Source of the DNA: Pyropia yezoensis
Taxonomy: Eukaryota > Rhodophyta > Bangiophyceae > Bangiales > Bangiaceae
Assembly: GCA_009829735.1 (NCBI GenBank)
Contig: CM020620.1
Span: forward strand, 22,666,020 to 22,730,019
DNA length: 64,000 bases
Direction of reading: 5' to 3'
Shown piece after piece: positions 51,252 to 63,800 of the stretch. The translations under genes and the position numbers were made by a program. Below the pieces are notes generated by a model that ran no database searches, was not told where the DNA came from, and was given only the letters and a program-made list of their open reading frames with translations. Positions within the stretch are counted from its first letter, which is position 1. The number at the start of each line of letters is the position of its first letter.

Positions 51252-53273
51252 TTACTCTGCGGCCTTCTTCTCCGGGTAGCGGTTCTTCGCGAGGGAGTAA
51301 AGCAGCACCCCAAAGAGGGCAATGGCCGACCCAATGAGCCCATTCTGCGTCAGCGGGTTCTTGAACACCAGAATCGACACAGCCATGATGATCACCCGCT
51401 TCGTGGTGTTGGCCACCGCGTGCGTAATGGGGTGAACGTTGCTCAGCGCCAGAAAGGCGACTTCCTGGTACGTATGGAAAAAGAAGCCCGACGCCAGGAT
51501 GTATCCCAACAACGTCAGCGGCGTGACAGCCGCACCTGCACCGGCAGTGGCAGCCAGCCACCCGGCCTTGAGCTTCCACCCGTCAATGAGAAGGGCAAAT
51601 GGCGCCAGCATCAGCGCGGACATCACTGTCAGCACACCAAACAGGTTCACAGGTCCCATGTTTTCCCCCTTCGGCGTGTTCATGCTCAGCTTAGAGAAGA
51701 TGTTGCGGGCCGCGAACGCCACGTTGCTGGTCATTGCCGAGAGAAAGCCCATCCAGGTAAAAGACAGCTCGCTGACAGACGCCAGAATGACACCTCCAAT
51801 CACCGGCAAAAGCGAAAGGTACACCGGCAGCGCGAATACACTTTTCAGGAAGATAGCCGAAGCTGCGACCTGGAACAACGGCTCAGCAGACTTGACGACG
51901 TGCGAGAAGCTGCGTATCAAGAAGAAAGACGAGTTCAGTAACAAAAGGCAATCAGCACGCCGAGAACAGGTCAGAGAGCATTAGTATGCGTCACAAGCGG
52001 AAGACCATAGAAATCGAAAGTGCCTCGGAGCGCCATATGAGCAAGCGCATTCCACACGGAGGGCCAGGGAACAAAAACCACTTTCACGGTAGAAAACATG
52101 AAGTGGGATTGATGAGGTCGCGAGAACATACGACACAGCAACCGCGCCCAGGGAGCAAACGGTGGAAACGTGGCCAATCGTGTGGCACAGAGCCACAACG
52201 GACAGCGCCTTGACACCCTCCTGGGGTACGATGGGGCGCTTGCGAAGCTTGATAGCCCATAGCGTCACACAATACACAACGCCAAAGACCAGTTGAACCC
52301 AAGAAACAAACCAGGGAAGAGGTAGCCAGTTCAACACTCGCTTGTTGGTGATGTTGTACCCCTGTATGTGTAAGGGCACCGATGGAGGACAAGAATAGAG
52401 GTGCGACATAAGAAGGACGTAAGAATGACCCGCGCCGATCAAAACCAGCACTCACCAACCGTCAGTGTCACTCCCGTCGGCTAACCAGACAACAGCCAGA
52501 GGCAAGCCACTCGCCACAACGTCACAAGACAAAAGAAACCCCGCCATCCAGAGAGAACACACGAGCGACAAGACGCAATCCTCGAAAAGAGAGCGTACGG
52601 TGTTGGAAAGCGTACGATGTTGAGGAGGTACCACATGCCAATGAGGGCGGAGACCTTCAGGGTCTGCGCGGTCGTGGCCTCCTCCGAAGCAGCCCCAGGG
52701 GACGCGGCCATGCGCAATGAGGAAGGCGCCGCAGTGATAGCCACACGGCGGGTCTGAAGTGGGGCCTTGCTCCCCACTGACGCCAACACGCTCCGCCTGC
52801 ATAGACGCATGCATAGAGTACGAATGACAGCCCCAGGGGTCAGCAGATAAGCATCACCACGCCAATTCCCAGAGCCGCCACACGAATGCGCGGGACGTGT
52901 CATACACCAGCCACGAAGACAATCAAGCAATCGACGCGAAAGCAGAGTGAGTGTCACAGAGAGCCGTTGCAGCGAATTAGGAGAAAAAGCAAGGCACAAC
53001 AAAAGAAAAGAGAGTGAGGAACGCAGGTGAGTGATGCACGTTCCTGGCGCCCCCGTCGCCCAGAGGTATCGGGGCAGACTGGTCATTGGCTGAGCATCAC
53101 ATGGACATCACAGCTCTTCCTCCCCCATCATCAATCTCCTCTCCCCACAAAACCACGTACCCATAGCGAGGAGCGACCGCAAACGCCCCCGGCCGGGCAG
53201 CCAAAACGGACACGGACGCCGGGGCCCGCGCCCGAACGCTCACCCCGCTCGGAGCGGCGAACGCGAACGCCAT
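51252..53273 (-). CDS. Plastid phosphate translocator (triose-phosphate type), four exons
   Basis: Exchanges triose phosphate or related C3 sugar phosphates for phosphate across the plastid envelope. Exons on the minus strand are 53273-53161, 52796-52616, 52361-52132 and 51909-51252. The introns of 364, 254 and 222 bp all have GTACG/GTATG donors and AG acceptors, and the phases (2, 0, 2) agree. The joined product is 393 residues, the usual length. Exon 1 is a transit peptide (MAFAFAAPSGVSVRARAP). Family motifs: IGMWYLLNI joined to GYNITNKRVLNWLPLPWFVS, LGAVAVS joined to FSHVVKSAEPLFQ, and HPITHAVANTTKRV with the conserved Lys-Arg. Substrate choice among TPT, PPT and GPT is inferred, with TPT favoured. 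Divergent from the E2 gene. Confidence 0.93.
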
Positions 53274-54248
53274 GGTGGCAGCAGCGAGCGACACGTGCGC
53301 GTCTCCAATGCCGCTGCGGCAGCTGCAATAGCAGCAGCGGCGGTGGTGGTCACAACGGTTGCGGCGGTGGCGGTGGCGGAGGCGGGGGCGGTCAGGACAG
53401 CAGCCGAGGCACGAGGTCGGCGCGGGTCAGCCGGGCGATGAGGGGCCAACACTCCCCATCCGCTGCCACGCGGATCAATCACTGCCGCGCGGGGAGTGCC
53501 GCCGGGCGGTACACATGTGGGGCGCTCGTCTGAGTGCCCTCCTCGCCTCGCCTCGCCACGGCGGTGCCTGCTGCCCGCCCGGCGCACCAATGGAATCTTT
53601 GGAGGGCCCCATCTGACGGGAGCGATCTCGCACAGTCCAGGCACGGGTGGGCGGGAAGGGTTGTTTGGTGCAAGCTCGACGGCCCGAAGCCCCCCGACCA
53701 CACACACTCGGTTTCCTCCGAGTGCATTGCTCGCGCTTAATTTTGCACGTCGTGACCGGTAATCTTAGAATACATTTACCAAATGGTTTCGACAGAAAAT
53801 GACTTGATTTGAAGTACTCCAGTAATTTTATATTATTTAGGTATCCTCACAGTCCTGCCACCAAGGGGGTGACGCGCTGTTGAATGACGCACGTGGCTGT
53901 GCCCGCACCGCACTTGCACATCGGGCCTCTCAACCCCCAGCGCTAACACGACCCGCCCTCCGTTTCTGTCTGGTCATCCTCGACCTGCTCGGCTGCAACG
54001 GCCCAGTTTTGCGCACCTTCCCACACCTGGTGCTCTGTGGTTGCCGCTGTTGACCCCCCCACCCCCCACGTGCCACTGCGGGCGACTCCTGTGGTTTTTG
54101 GGGGGGATTGTACTGCCTTCCTTGTTGGTCGTGGACGGGGGCACTTCGCAGTTTTCGTCGTGCGGGTGCGCCCTCATATTCTCTCTCCCCCCGCGTGTGT
54201 GATCTTCTTGCTGCTGGGGCGCTCGTGCTGGCCCTCGGAGGCGGCGCT
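53274..54248. promoter_or_regulatory. Bidirectional upstream region, translocator / E2
   Basis: 975 bp with a GC-rich left part and a distinct AT-rich patch at 53755-53845 (TTTTATATTATTTAG). No gene seen. Confidence 0.4.
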
Positions 54249-55429
54249 ATGTCGACACCTGCGCGGCGGCGGCTGATTAGGGACTTCAAGAAGCTTCAGC
54301 AGGTAAGGTTTTTGGGTGGGTTTTTTTTCTTGTCGGTTCTTTCTCTGGTCGCTGGCGAACAGCGGTCACGTGTGTCCTTTTTTGTAGTTTGAAAGTGCGC
54401 TGTGGCGAAGGGCTGTGGTTCTCTGGGGTGTGTCGACCATGTAGCCAGGGGTGGCTTGTTTGTCGCGAAGGCCCGCTTCGCCCTGGCTTACACGTATGTG
54501 TTCTTTGTGGCTAATGCTTGACATGAGGATGTCGATGGGTGTTTTCTTCTCCCGTTGCTGATGCGTTGTCTGCGCATTTTTTACAGGACCCCCCCAGCGG
54601 GATTAGCGGCGCGCCTTGTGACAATGACATCATGAAGTGGAGTGCGGTGATTTTTGGGTAGGTGCTGGCAGGCGTTTGCTAGGGTTGCTTGCTGCTGTGC
54701 CTTGCATGCTTTGTCGTTGTTCTTTTTGGGGTGTGCTCGTGGTCCACAGGGTTGTTCGGGCGCTCTGAGAGTGTGAGGCTATGGCTCGTTGTGGATTGTG
54801 CTTCGCCCAGACGCCGGTGCTGAAGGCTGGCATGGCGAATGTGTTGGTGGCGGCTGACCTATGGTTGGGGTTGGACCGCCTGGGAGTTGGCTACGGAGAG
54901 AGGTTGTCGTCCCGGTGCACGGACTGACAGCCCGCTGCCCTTGACTTGCTCCTCGCTCTGTCCATCTGCATTGGCGTGTTTCGTCATACCTGCTTGTTTG
55001 TTTTGAACGTGACTTGCTGCTCTCACTTGTGCTCCTCACTGCCTGGCATCTTCCTGTACGTGCTTTTGCCGACATTCCACCAACGCGTCATATTGCTACA
55101 GCCCAGATGACACAGCTTGGGAAGGTGGCACCTTCAAACTCACAATGCATTTCACGGAAGACTACCCCAACAAGCCCCCCGTCGTCAAGTTTGTGTGCCG
55201 CCTCTTCCACCCCAACGTCTACGCGGACGGCGGTATCTGCCTGGACATCCTTCAAAACAACTGGTCCCCCATCTATGACATTGCCGCCGTCCTCACGTCT
55301 ATCCAATCGCTGCTGTGTGACCCCAACCCAAACTCGCCGGCCAACTCGGAGGCGGCACGGCTGTTCCAGGAGAACCCGCGGGAGTACCACAAGCGGGTGC
55401 AGGCAACTGTGGAGGCATCGTGGACGTGA
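54249..55429 (+). CDS. RAD6: Ubiquitin-conjugating enzyme E2, RAD6/UBC2 type (three exons)
   Basis: Accepts ubiquitin from E1 and, with RAD18- and BRE1-type E3s, modifies PCNA and histone H2B. Exons are 54249-54302, 54587-54657 and 55102-55429. The introns (284 and 444 bp) have GTAAGG/GTAGGT donors and ACAG acceptors, phases 0 and 2. The product has 150 residues and begins [18 protein letters not shown], the RAD6 N-terminus. The UBC core has [20 protein letters not shown] with catalytic Cys88, the same number as in yeast Rad6, and [18 protein letters not shown]. The acidic tail of yeast Rad6 is absent; the protein ends VEASWT. Confidence 0.97.
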
Positions 55430-56826
55430 TGATGGTCGACTGGGGGTGGCGTGCCAATGAGGTGGACGCGGGGGGCGGCAGTCCGCGGGCGTGGGAGCAT
55501 GGGGAGTATGGCGCAAGGGCACCAGTCGTGGGATGGTAGCATTGTGATGGGCTGGGGCGCGTCCCCGGTACGCACTGTGTGGTGGGAAGGGTCGCGGCGC
55601 TGGGGCCGTTGTGGCCCTGTTGCGGACTGACCACGCCCGCTGACCTCGGGGTCTGCGTGCTCCATGCGCCGGGCACTGCTGCCCTCGCCGAGTCCTGTCA
55701 TGTCTCTTTCTCATGGTTTTTTTTTTTTCCATCTCTTGTTCTCCTTTGCGGGCTTGGTCCCATTGTTGTATGACATTTCTTTTGTGTACATACGCTGGTC
55801 TGTTCGCGGCTTCCTGTGGGGGGACTCATGAGGCGGCTCCTGTCCGGTACTCCCCATCCCTCTCGCCTATGCGGTACGAATATTGCTCGGGCCACGGATA
55901 CCCTCCGCAGGCGCCTACGCCTCGCCTCTGTGGCAGCCCACTCAGAGCTGGGCAGCGATTGAATAGAAAGAAAAAACTGTTTGTACATCCCAGGGCGACG
56001 ACACCCAGGGACACGCCCGCCCCCGGCCCCCACTCATCCCACTCCCCCATCCCCGCCCCTCCCCTCAAAGTCACCAAACGCGTCCCTTCTGGCAAAGTGG
56101 GGAACGAGCGAGGGGGTTGGTGAAGCCGCTGCCGGTGTCCCCCCAAATAGGGCGTCGGCACACTATAGGCGCAACAACCTCCAACAGGACATACAAGAAG
56201 CGAAGAAACCCCCACCCTCCCCCATGGCCCACTTGCCGCCCCGCGCTGACGCCGGCGCGGCACGGAAACCGGTGGAGCCACACACACAGCATAAAAACAG
56301 GAAATCACACAACGGGAGCAGTCACGACGGGCAGGCGGAGGGAGTGGGGGAAAGGGGGAGAGGTGAGTACCTCCCCCGCCGCTCCCCACTCCCCACACAC
56401 ACGGTGCTCGGTCGTGAGCCCAGAAAAAGGCAAAGAAAGACTGAAAAAAAATAAAGGTCGTCACATGGGGTTCCGCACCGGGTCCATGGCGCGTGCAGTT
56501 CACCGGGAGACCGCCGCCCCGAGATCAGTCAGGGAGCGGCGGCGCCCCCGTGACACGGGGAGCAGGGACAGCCGCGCGGGCAGTCCCAACCGCCACGGCG
56601 CACCCAAACGCTCTTTGCCGCTGGCAGCGCCCTTGTTGTCCGTCGGTCGTCATCGCATCCCTACCGCCACTCCGACCACCACACCCACCACGCGTGCTCC
56701 GATCGTCCAGGAGGAGCCCCTCCACAAGCGACGGAGGGGCACGCCGCCAGCGGCGACGCGGGAAGAGAGGAGGAGGGTGCTCCGTGCCACCCCTGCACGG
56801 GAGGGATGTGCGCGCGGCTCGGTGGC
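55430..56826. other. Convergent intergenic region
   Basis: 1.4 kb between the E2 and MYB stops. Open frames in the GC-rich part have no recognisable motif. Confidence 0.5.
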
Positions 56827-59800
56827 CTAGACTTTGCTCGCCTTGGGTGCCTGTCTCCTCGCCTCGTCCGCCGCCAGCGCGCGGGCCGACTCGACGGCAG
56901 GCTCCACCGGCGGCGGCGCGGTGCGCGCGCTGGCCTCGCCGGCCGGAACGGCCACCTCAGACAGGGCCGCCGCGGCAGAAGGGGAGGCCTCGCGCTTGGC
57001 CATCGTCCCCGTCGGTGTCGCCGCGCCCGCAGCTACCGCGCCGCCGCTGCCTGTGCGCACCACCGCCATGCTCGCTGCGGCACCCGCGCCACGTTCTGGC
57101 CCCGCAGCAGCGGAGGCGGCCGACGGTAAGCAGGACGCCAGTGCGCCAGCGGGTGCCAGCCGCGCAGCCTCCACTTTGACCGTGGGAGGCAGTGGCGGTG
57201 GGTCAGGCCGGGTGTCACCAGTGTGCACGCCATTGGCGGACGCCGCCCGTACCGGGGTAGCCGTTGCTGCTTCCGGCACACCAGACACGGGCACAGGCGA
57301 GGTCGCGGACGTCGGCGCGGCAGCGCCCATGGCCGCCCCGGCAGACACTGCGACTCCCGCCGCCGCCGCCGCAGCGCCTGCTGTCGTCGGCGGAGTGGGT
57401 GGTGTCACAGGTGACGGGGCCGACGAGGGAGGCGCCCCCGTCGGGGCGGCCGCACCGGCGGCCGCCGCTCCCAATCCCGCTGCCGCCGCAGGCGCACTGG
57501 ACGGCACCTGGGCAGAAGAGGGAAGCGCGGCAGCCTCTGTCAAGGGCGCCGAGGCCGGCGCCCCCCCCCCGCGTCCCCCGCCAAGCGACCGCCCCACCGG
57601 CGCAGCGTGCACGCCCGGCGGATCCGTCACGGGCGCCGCCGCGCCCGCCGTGGACGCCGTCGAGTCAGTGGTGCCAGAGCCGCCGCCGCTGCCGCCGCCG
57701 CCGCCAACGCACCCTTCACCCCCCGACGGCGGTCCGCGGGGCTCTCCATGGAGGAACGCCGCGGCAGTCAGCGCCGCGCTCTCCGCCGCAGTCGCCGCCG
57801 CCGCGGCGGCCGCCACCGCCGCGTCGGTCTGGCTCGTCTCGTCCCCCGCGCCGTCAGCCACAGCAGCGGCGGCTGCCGCCGCGACCGCGGCCGCCGCGGA
57901 CGAGTTGTGTGGCGACGGGGCGCCTGGGCCCGCTCCGCCCCCGACACTGCCCAAAGGCGTCTCAAAAGGCGGGTGGTGCGGCAGGGCGACGGCGCCAGCC
58001 GCAGCTGCGCCACCGCCCTTCAGAGACTCGTCCTCGCCGCTGCTGTCGTCGCTCGTGCTGGTCGATCCGTCAGCCGAGATTGACGCCAGGAGCTGCTCTC
58101 CAAAGCTCTCCACAGTGTATGAGTTGAAGGGGCCAAGGGAGGAGGTACTCCCGCCACTCCCAATGCCCTTGACGTCCAGCAGCGGCCCACCGTCCAAAAC
58201 AGGGTGGCCGCTGTCTGCACCGGGTACAGCAGGGACTGGTGGCAACGCGGCGGTGCCACCCAGGCCCGACGCTGCCATGGCCGCCGCGGCCGCCGCGACC
58301 GCCGCCGGGTTGGCCGCCGCTGAACCCCCGCCAGACCCGCGGAAGTCCACGCCGCCCCCGGCAACGCCGACGGCTCCGCCACGCGCGTCTGGGTGCTGCC
58401 TAAGTGGTGCCCCAGCCCCAGCCGGCGGGTGAGGAGGCGGCCCCGCGGGGGTGATAGGGGTCCCTGCAGTCGCCGCCGCGGCGGCGGCAGACACGGCCGC
58501 AAACGCCGCGGTGTTGGGCGTGGACGGCCCGTCGCGTCGCTGCTTGGCCGCCTCCCGCTCCAGCTTCTTCTCGTACTTTTGGTGGTGCGTCCGCACCTGC
58601 TTGGCGTTACGGGTGCCGACAATCGCAGCGATCTTGACATAGTTCTTAGGGCCGTAAATCTCCACCGCCTTGAGGAAACGCTCATGCTCCTCGGCCGTCC
58701 AGTAGCGGCTCTGCTTACTATAGAGGGGTAGATTAGGGGAGGGAGAGAGAGGACAGGGACCCGGGAGGGGAAGGCACCACACAAAACCAACCAATAGATG
58801 ACAGACCACCCGCCAGCCAAGAGCAAACCGCGAGAACAACAGGTGAGTGGACGGCCATCAGGCATCAGCCGAGGAGATGAAGCCCTACCGTGCCCACACA
58901 GCCCACACGAGCAACGACCACATCCGCTCGTCCGCCAGCAAGCCACCCTTTCACCCCGCCCCCTTCCGCGCGCGTGCAGTCTCCCAGCCTCCTGCCCTCT
59001 CCTACAGCACGTACGTTTCCCCCCCATGATTCGGAGTGTTGGGCAAACACGGGCTGTGCCCATAAAGCATGGGCGTGCCGAGACCAGGAGACGCCAAAAA
59101 GGCCGCGGTCGCGGCAGCCGACAGGCCGCCCATCCCACCCCCGCTCCCCCCTCCCGCCATCGTCGGCATACCCATGGACGACGGGAAGGCCACCGACCCC
59201 GGCGCGGCACCATACGCGCCGGAAGGCACCAGCCCCGCCGGCGGCGGCGCCTCGGTTTTGGCCGGGTACCCGCCCACGCCGCCGCCTCCCGCCGCCGCTG
59301 CTGCCCCCCCGCCGGCCGTCGGCGGATGGGCGCCCCTGCCCCCAACGCCCCCGACGCCACGGCCGCCAGCCATGGCCGGTGCCGGCACCCCCGACGACGA
59401 CGGCACGCCATACGCGTCGACAAGAGCTGGCGTCCGCGGCTCACCGTGGCCGCCCAGCCGGCCGACATGCGGGCCGTAAACACCCGGCGAGGCCATGCCG
59501 ACGACGCCCCCCGGACCAGCGGCACCATGGCCACCGCCGAGCAGCCCGGGTCCATGTAACATCGTGGGGGTGCCCAGCTGCTGTAGCGCCGCCGGCTGCA
59601 AGTGAAGGCCCGAGCCGTCCATAGAGGCACCCAAAAAGGCCGACGTCCCGGGTGGCAGGCCCGGCAGGCCCATCATGCCCGAAGACACGTTAGCCGCGCC
59701 TGCTGCAGCTGCTGCCGCTGCTACTGCTGCCGCTGCTGAAACAGCTGGTCCCTGCCCATGCCCGTGCCCCTGTCCATGTCCGTGCCCATGCCCATGCCCT

Positions 59801-60819
59801 TGCCCTTGCCCGTGCGCCTGACCAGGCCCCTGCGCGTGCGCCTGCCCATGACCCTGCCCGTGTGCTTGCCCGAATACCTGCCCATGCGTCTGCCCATGTC
59901 CATGCCCATGTCCATGCCCTCCCCCATTCCCTCGCCCATTCCCCAGACCGGGAGAAGGCGGCGGGTGGCCACCGCCTACCAGCCCCCCTGGTGACGGACG
60001 GTGGTGGGGCTGATGGTGAGGATGGTGGAGTGGGTGACCCGTTGGACGCACGCCGCTCCCCTCTCCCGCCACCGACGCTGCTGCTGCCGCTGCCGCAGCC
60101 GCCGCAGCCGCCGGGTGGTGCGCCCCCGCTGCTGCCGCTGCCGCCGCCGCCGCTGCCGCCGCGGCGGGCGACGTGGCGGCCAGGTGGGCGGGCAGGCCCG
60201 CCGAGACAGTTGCAAACGCCTGTGCGGCGCTCATGCGCTGGATCTTGGCGCGCTTGCGGTCGAGCTTGCGCTCCAGCTCGGTGATTCGCTTGGCCTGCTG
60301 CACAACGACCGCGTCGAGAAGGCTCTTGCGCACCCGCAGGAGCTCCTCAGGGGGAAGCGCCGCGCCTGCCACCGGAGGGGCGTGATGGGGCGGGGGGGGG
60401 GGAAGCGGCGGGGGGGGCCCCGCGGCCCTCGCCCCGGCCGGCGAGGCCGCCGGCTGCCGTACCACTGCTGTACTCGCCCCCGCACCCGCCCCAGCCGCCG
60501 ACCCAGCTGTCGACAGCGCCCCTGCCCCCCCGCCGCCTGCGGCCGACGCGCCGTGCGCACCCGACCCCGACAGCGGCGCACGTCCGCTGCCGCCACCGCC
60601 GCTACCACCGCCGCCGCTGCTGCCACCGCCGCCGCTGCCACCGCCGCCACCCCCTCCTCCTGCCCCTCCCCCCCCGCCACCACCACGGGCGGCGGCGGCG
60701 GCTACACGAGCCGTAGGCGCCACCCCCCCCGCCCCGGCCGCCCGCGACCCGCCGCCGCCGCTGCCGCCAGCAGAGGGGGGAGCCGCGGCCGGCGCGTCGA
60801 CAGCCGGCGGCCCCTCCAT
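56827..60819 (-). CDS. SHAQKYF-class single-repeat MYB transcription factor (two exons, 1,231 residues)
   Basis: Exon 1 is 60819-59015 and exon 2 is 58717-56827. The 297-bp intron has a GTACGT donor and TATAG acceptor, and phase 2 matches on both sides, joining GGET to KQSRYW. The SANT/MYB domain at about 606-654 reads RYWTAEEHERFLKAVEIYGP, then NYVKIAAIVGTRNAKQV, ending RTHHQKYEKKL, a variant of SHAQKYF. Related plant and algal proteins are DNA-binding clock, sugar or differentiation regulators. Residues ~158-198 form a coiled coil (QQAKRITELERKLDRKRAKI). The rest is very low complexity: Gly, Ala, Pro and a His-Gly-Gln repeat block. The start at 60819 (MEGPPAVDAP) is the first good ATG; an additional 5' exon is possible. 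Confidence 0.85.
59740..59960 (-). repeat. Coding hexanucleotide repeat (His-Gly / Gln-Gly)
   Basis: Imperfect 6-bp units (CCATGC, CCGTGC, CCTGCC on the plus strand) encode alternating His-Gly with Gln/Ala substitutions in the MYB protein. The uninterrupted period is characteristic of a coding minisatellite. Confidence 0.85.
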
Positions 60820-63800
60820 TCCATGCGCCGTGCCGGGCGCCTCCTCTGGATCGATGGGCGGCGCCACCCCACAGCCGCGGCGCGCGCGGCCGTCAACAAA
60901 CTCAGAGGACGGAGGGGGCGCTGCTACGCCCACAAAAAAAGGGAACACGCAAAGAGGGCGGCGGGAGAGAGCAGAAGGCCCTCCTTCCTCCCCTCCCCCC
61001 CCTCCCTCCGTGCAGCTCCCCCCCCCCCCTCCCGACCTCCCCCCACTTCAACCCGGTGCGCGTCAGTGGCACAAAATACAACAAACAATCACACACAATC
61101 ACACAACGACAGCAACAACAACCACGACACCGTCCCCAGTTTGGCAAACGCCCCCCACTGACGGGGGCGGCGCGCCAGAAGACGGTCGGTATGGAAAGGA
61201 GTAGCGGCAGGGAGGGAAGAAGAAGAAAAAACAGAGATGATCACCACAATGGGCACGGGCAAGAGGGGGGGGAGCGAAAGAGGGGCAGGGGAAGCTGCAC
61301 CCACCTCACCAGTGCATAGGGGCGCGGCGCCTCACGGCCGGCAACCTCCGGAGGATTGAGCAAGAGCGTGAGCAGAACGCGCGCGGCGGGGGAGTGCCGC
61401 CCGGCGGCCGCCCGCGCGCTGGCCTACAGCGTCAGGAGGCGCCGCGGCGCCCGGCCGGGTGCGTGCGGCGGCAGCGGCAGCGCGGCCGGCCGCGTCAATG
61501 GCGCGCCGACAATGGGGCGCTCGCGTGGACGGCAGCGGCGCCAATCTCCGCCGTTCGACCCCCCCCTCGAAGACCCCAGACGCACCCACCCCACTATGTA
61601 CACACCCCTCCCCGCCCCCCGCGCCCCCCCAGAGTACCCACTCAGCCCGGGAGCCCCGCAGGTACAGTCCGGGAGACCGATCCCTCCCCCCCCACCAGCC
61701 AACCACCACGTCTGCGGTTGCCCCCCTCCCCCCTCTCCCCCACGCCCCACCGAGCGGGCAGAGAGGCGTGGGCGAGAAGGGAGGGAAAAAAAAAAAAAAA
61801 AGACAGAAACAACTAAAAACGCGACACTCGGACGCGGCGGCAGCAGCAGCGCCCCACGTGCGCGGCCGGCGTGGAGGCGCACGCGCGCGCGTGGCGGCGC
61901 GCGTTGGGGCGGGGGGTGGGGCGGGGGGTGGGGCGGGGGGGGGGAGGAAGCGCCTGGTCAGACCGGGGCAGACCCCCGTGCGCGCCACCGCGCCGCGGCC
62001 CGGCGGCGGCGGGTGGGCGGCGGCCGAGCGGGCAGACGGGTGGGCGCGACCACGTGCACGGACGGGGCAGCGGCAGCAGCAGCAGCAGCAGCGGCGGCGG
62101 CGGTGGCGGCCGGGCACCCCACAGCGTCAGCAACGGCCGCGCAGCTTCCGCCCCACCACCACGGCGCGGGGTGGGGCGGGGGGCGTGACAGCAGCGGCGG
62201 CACGACAATCCCCTGGTCCCTCCCCCCCCAGGCCCCCCGCGGCCGACGCCCTCCTCACGGTGGTGGTATCAGGGGCACGTCGGGGGGTGCGACCTCCCGC
62301 CGGCCGCGGCTCGACCGCCGAGGGCACAATCGCCGTCTGCACGCAGCAGCAGCAGCCAGGGACGCGCCCACCCCACCTCACCCCCCCCCCCCACTCATCG
62401 ATCGTCAACGGCGGCAGCGTTGGACCGCACAGCGGCGGCGGCAAAGGTGGGGGGGGGGGCGGCACGGGGGGCGCCGCCACCCCTTCGGAGAGCACAACAA
62501 CAATCCGCCCCCCCAGGTGGGACTGGTAAGCAGGATGCCACGTGTAAACTGCGCGAGATCAGGGCACGCACGCGCGTTGCCGTGTGGGGGCCAGTGTGGG
62601 GGCAGGGCCTTCCTTGAGCCAAAAGGGGGATTGGGAAAGTGGGGGAGGCGACACTGTCGACGGTCGCGCGAGGTGAATCGTCGCCACAGCAGCGGCCAAG
62701 CGGCGGACCTGGCGCTCCGCCACCCCCCCCACCGGTGAGGAGGCGGAGCCCCTGCGGACACCAGACGTCGGGTGGTTTGTGGCACACCGGCTTCTGTCGA
62801 TGCGTGCGTGGGGGGGGGTTTGGGGAGTGTGGTCGGGGGGTCCCACCGGCGACCGACCGCGAAGGCCCCACGGGAGATCGCTTCGTTATACGTAATTCTA
62901 CGCTGAAAACGCTAACAATTATGTATTGTTCCTATGATCTCGGCGCCTTAAGCTCTGGTGCCGCGCCTCCGTTCATACATAGCTAGCTACACCCCTCAGC
63001 GGCGTCTGGAGGGGCGGGGAGCCGCCGGGGCGGGTAGCCGTCGATGCGCCCCACCCTGTGGCGGCAAGGGCTGGAGCACGGCGTCGACAGTTCAGGTTGT
63101 CGTCACTCCTTTCGCACCCGCCGGCCATGCCCGCCGCATCATGTAATCCCAGATGCGTCGCCAGTCCCAGTGATCACTAGCGTGATGCCAACGGCCCTTC
63201 TCTGTCCTGCCGTCTGCCTCTCCGGCGTCAGGCCCGAGGGCACCGCCGGCCAGCCGGTGTGGGGGGACTCTTTGTTTTGCGTGTGTGCCTCTGAGTGCTA
63301 GGCAGTACATTGCGCGGTGGCCTCCGCCTCCACTTGTTTTGCGTGTGTGCCTCTGAGTGCTAGGCAGTACATTGTGCGGTGGCCTCCGCCTCCACGGGGA
63401 CGCCAACAAGGACTCTCGCCCTCCGCGTCTGGTGCTAGACGTTCCCGAGCTCCCACGCCAAACTGGCCTCCTTTCGCAGCCACCGCATCTGTTGATGCCG
63501 CTGTTACCGCCCCACGTTCCCTCCGCTGCAACAAGCTCCTTGGTCAACGGAAAATGTCCGGCGTCCACTGTCCGCGGCAGCGAGCCCCACTCCCGCCACC
63601 ACCCGCTCGCCTCGCCCACCGACTTAGCGCGGGGACAAGATAAAGCAGCATGAACAAACATGCATGCCCGACACGGGACCAGCTACGCCGCCCTCCGCTG
63701 TCCTGATGAGCGGAGAGGGTCTTGGGTCAAGATTGAGTGCGGCTGACTGACGGAAAGCACCCCCCACATCCTCGTATCAACCGCGCGCCGGCCGGTCGGG

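Noticed and set aside
56834..58432. 532-codon plus-strand open frame rich in Ala/Pro
   Set aside because: Antisense of the low-complexity half of the MYB gene, which has a verified domain and splice phase on the other strand.
58020..59630. 536-codon minus-strand open frame across the MYB intron
   Set aside because: A different frame from both MYB exons. It reads through the intron and has no recognised domain.
61356..62738. 460-codon plus-strand and overlapping minus-strand open frames
   Set aside because: Both strands are open over the same low-complexity GC-rich DNA. Arg/Gly/Ala runs only, no motif.
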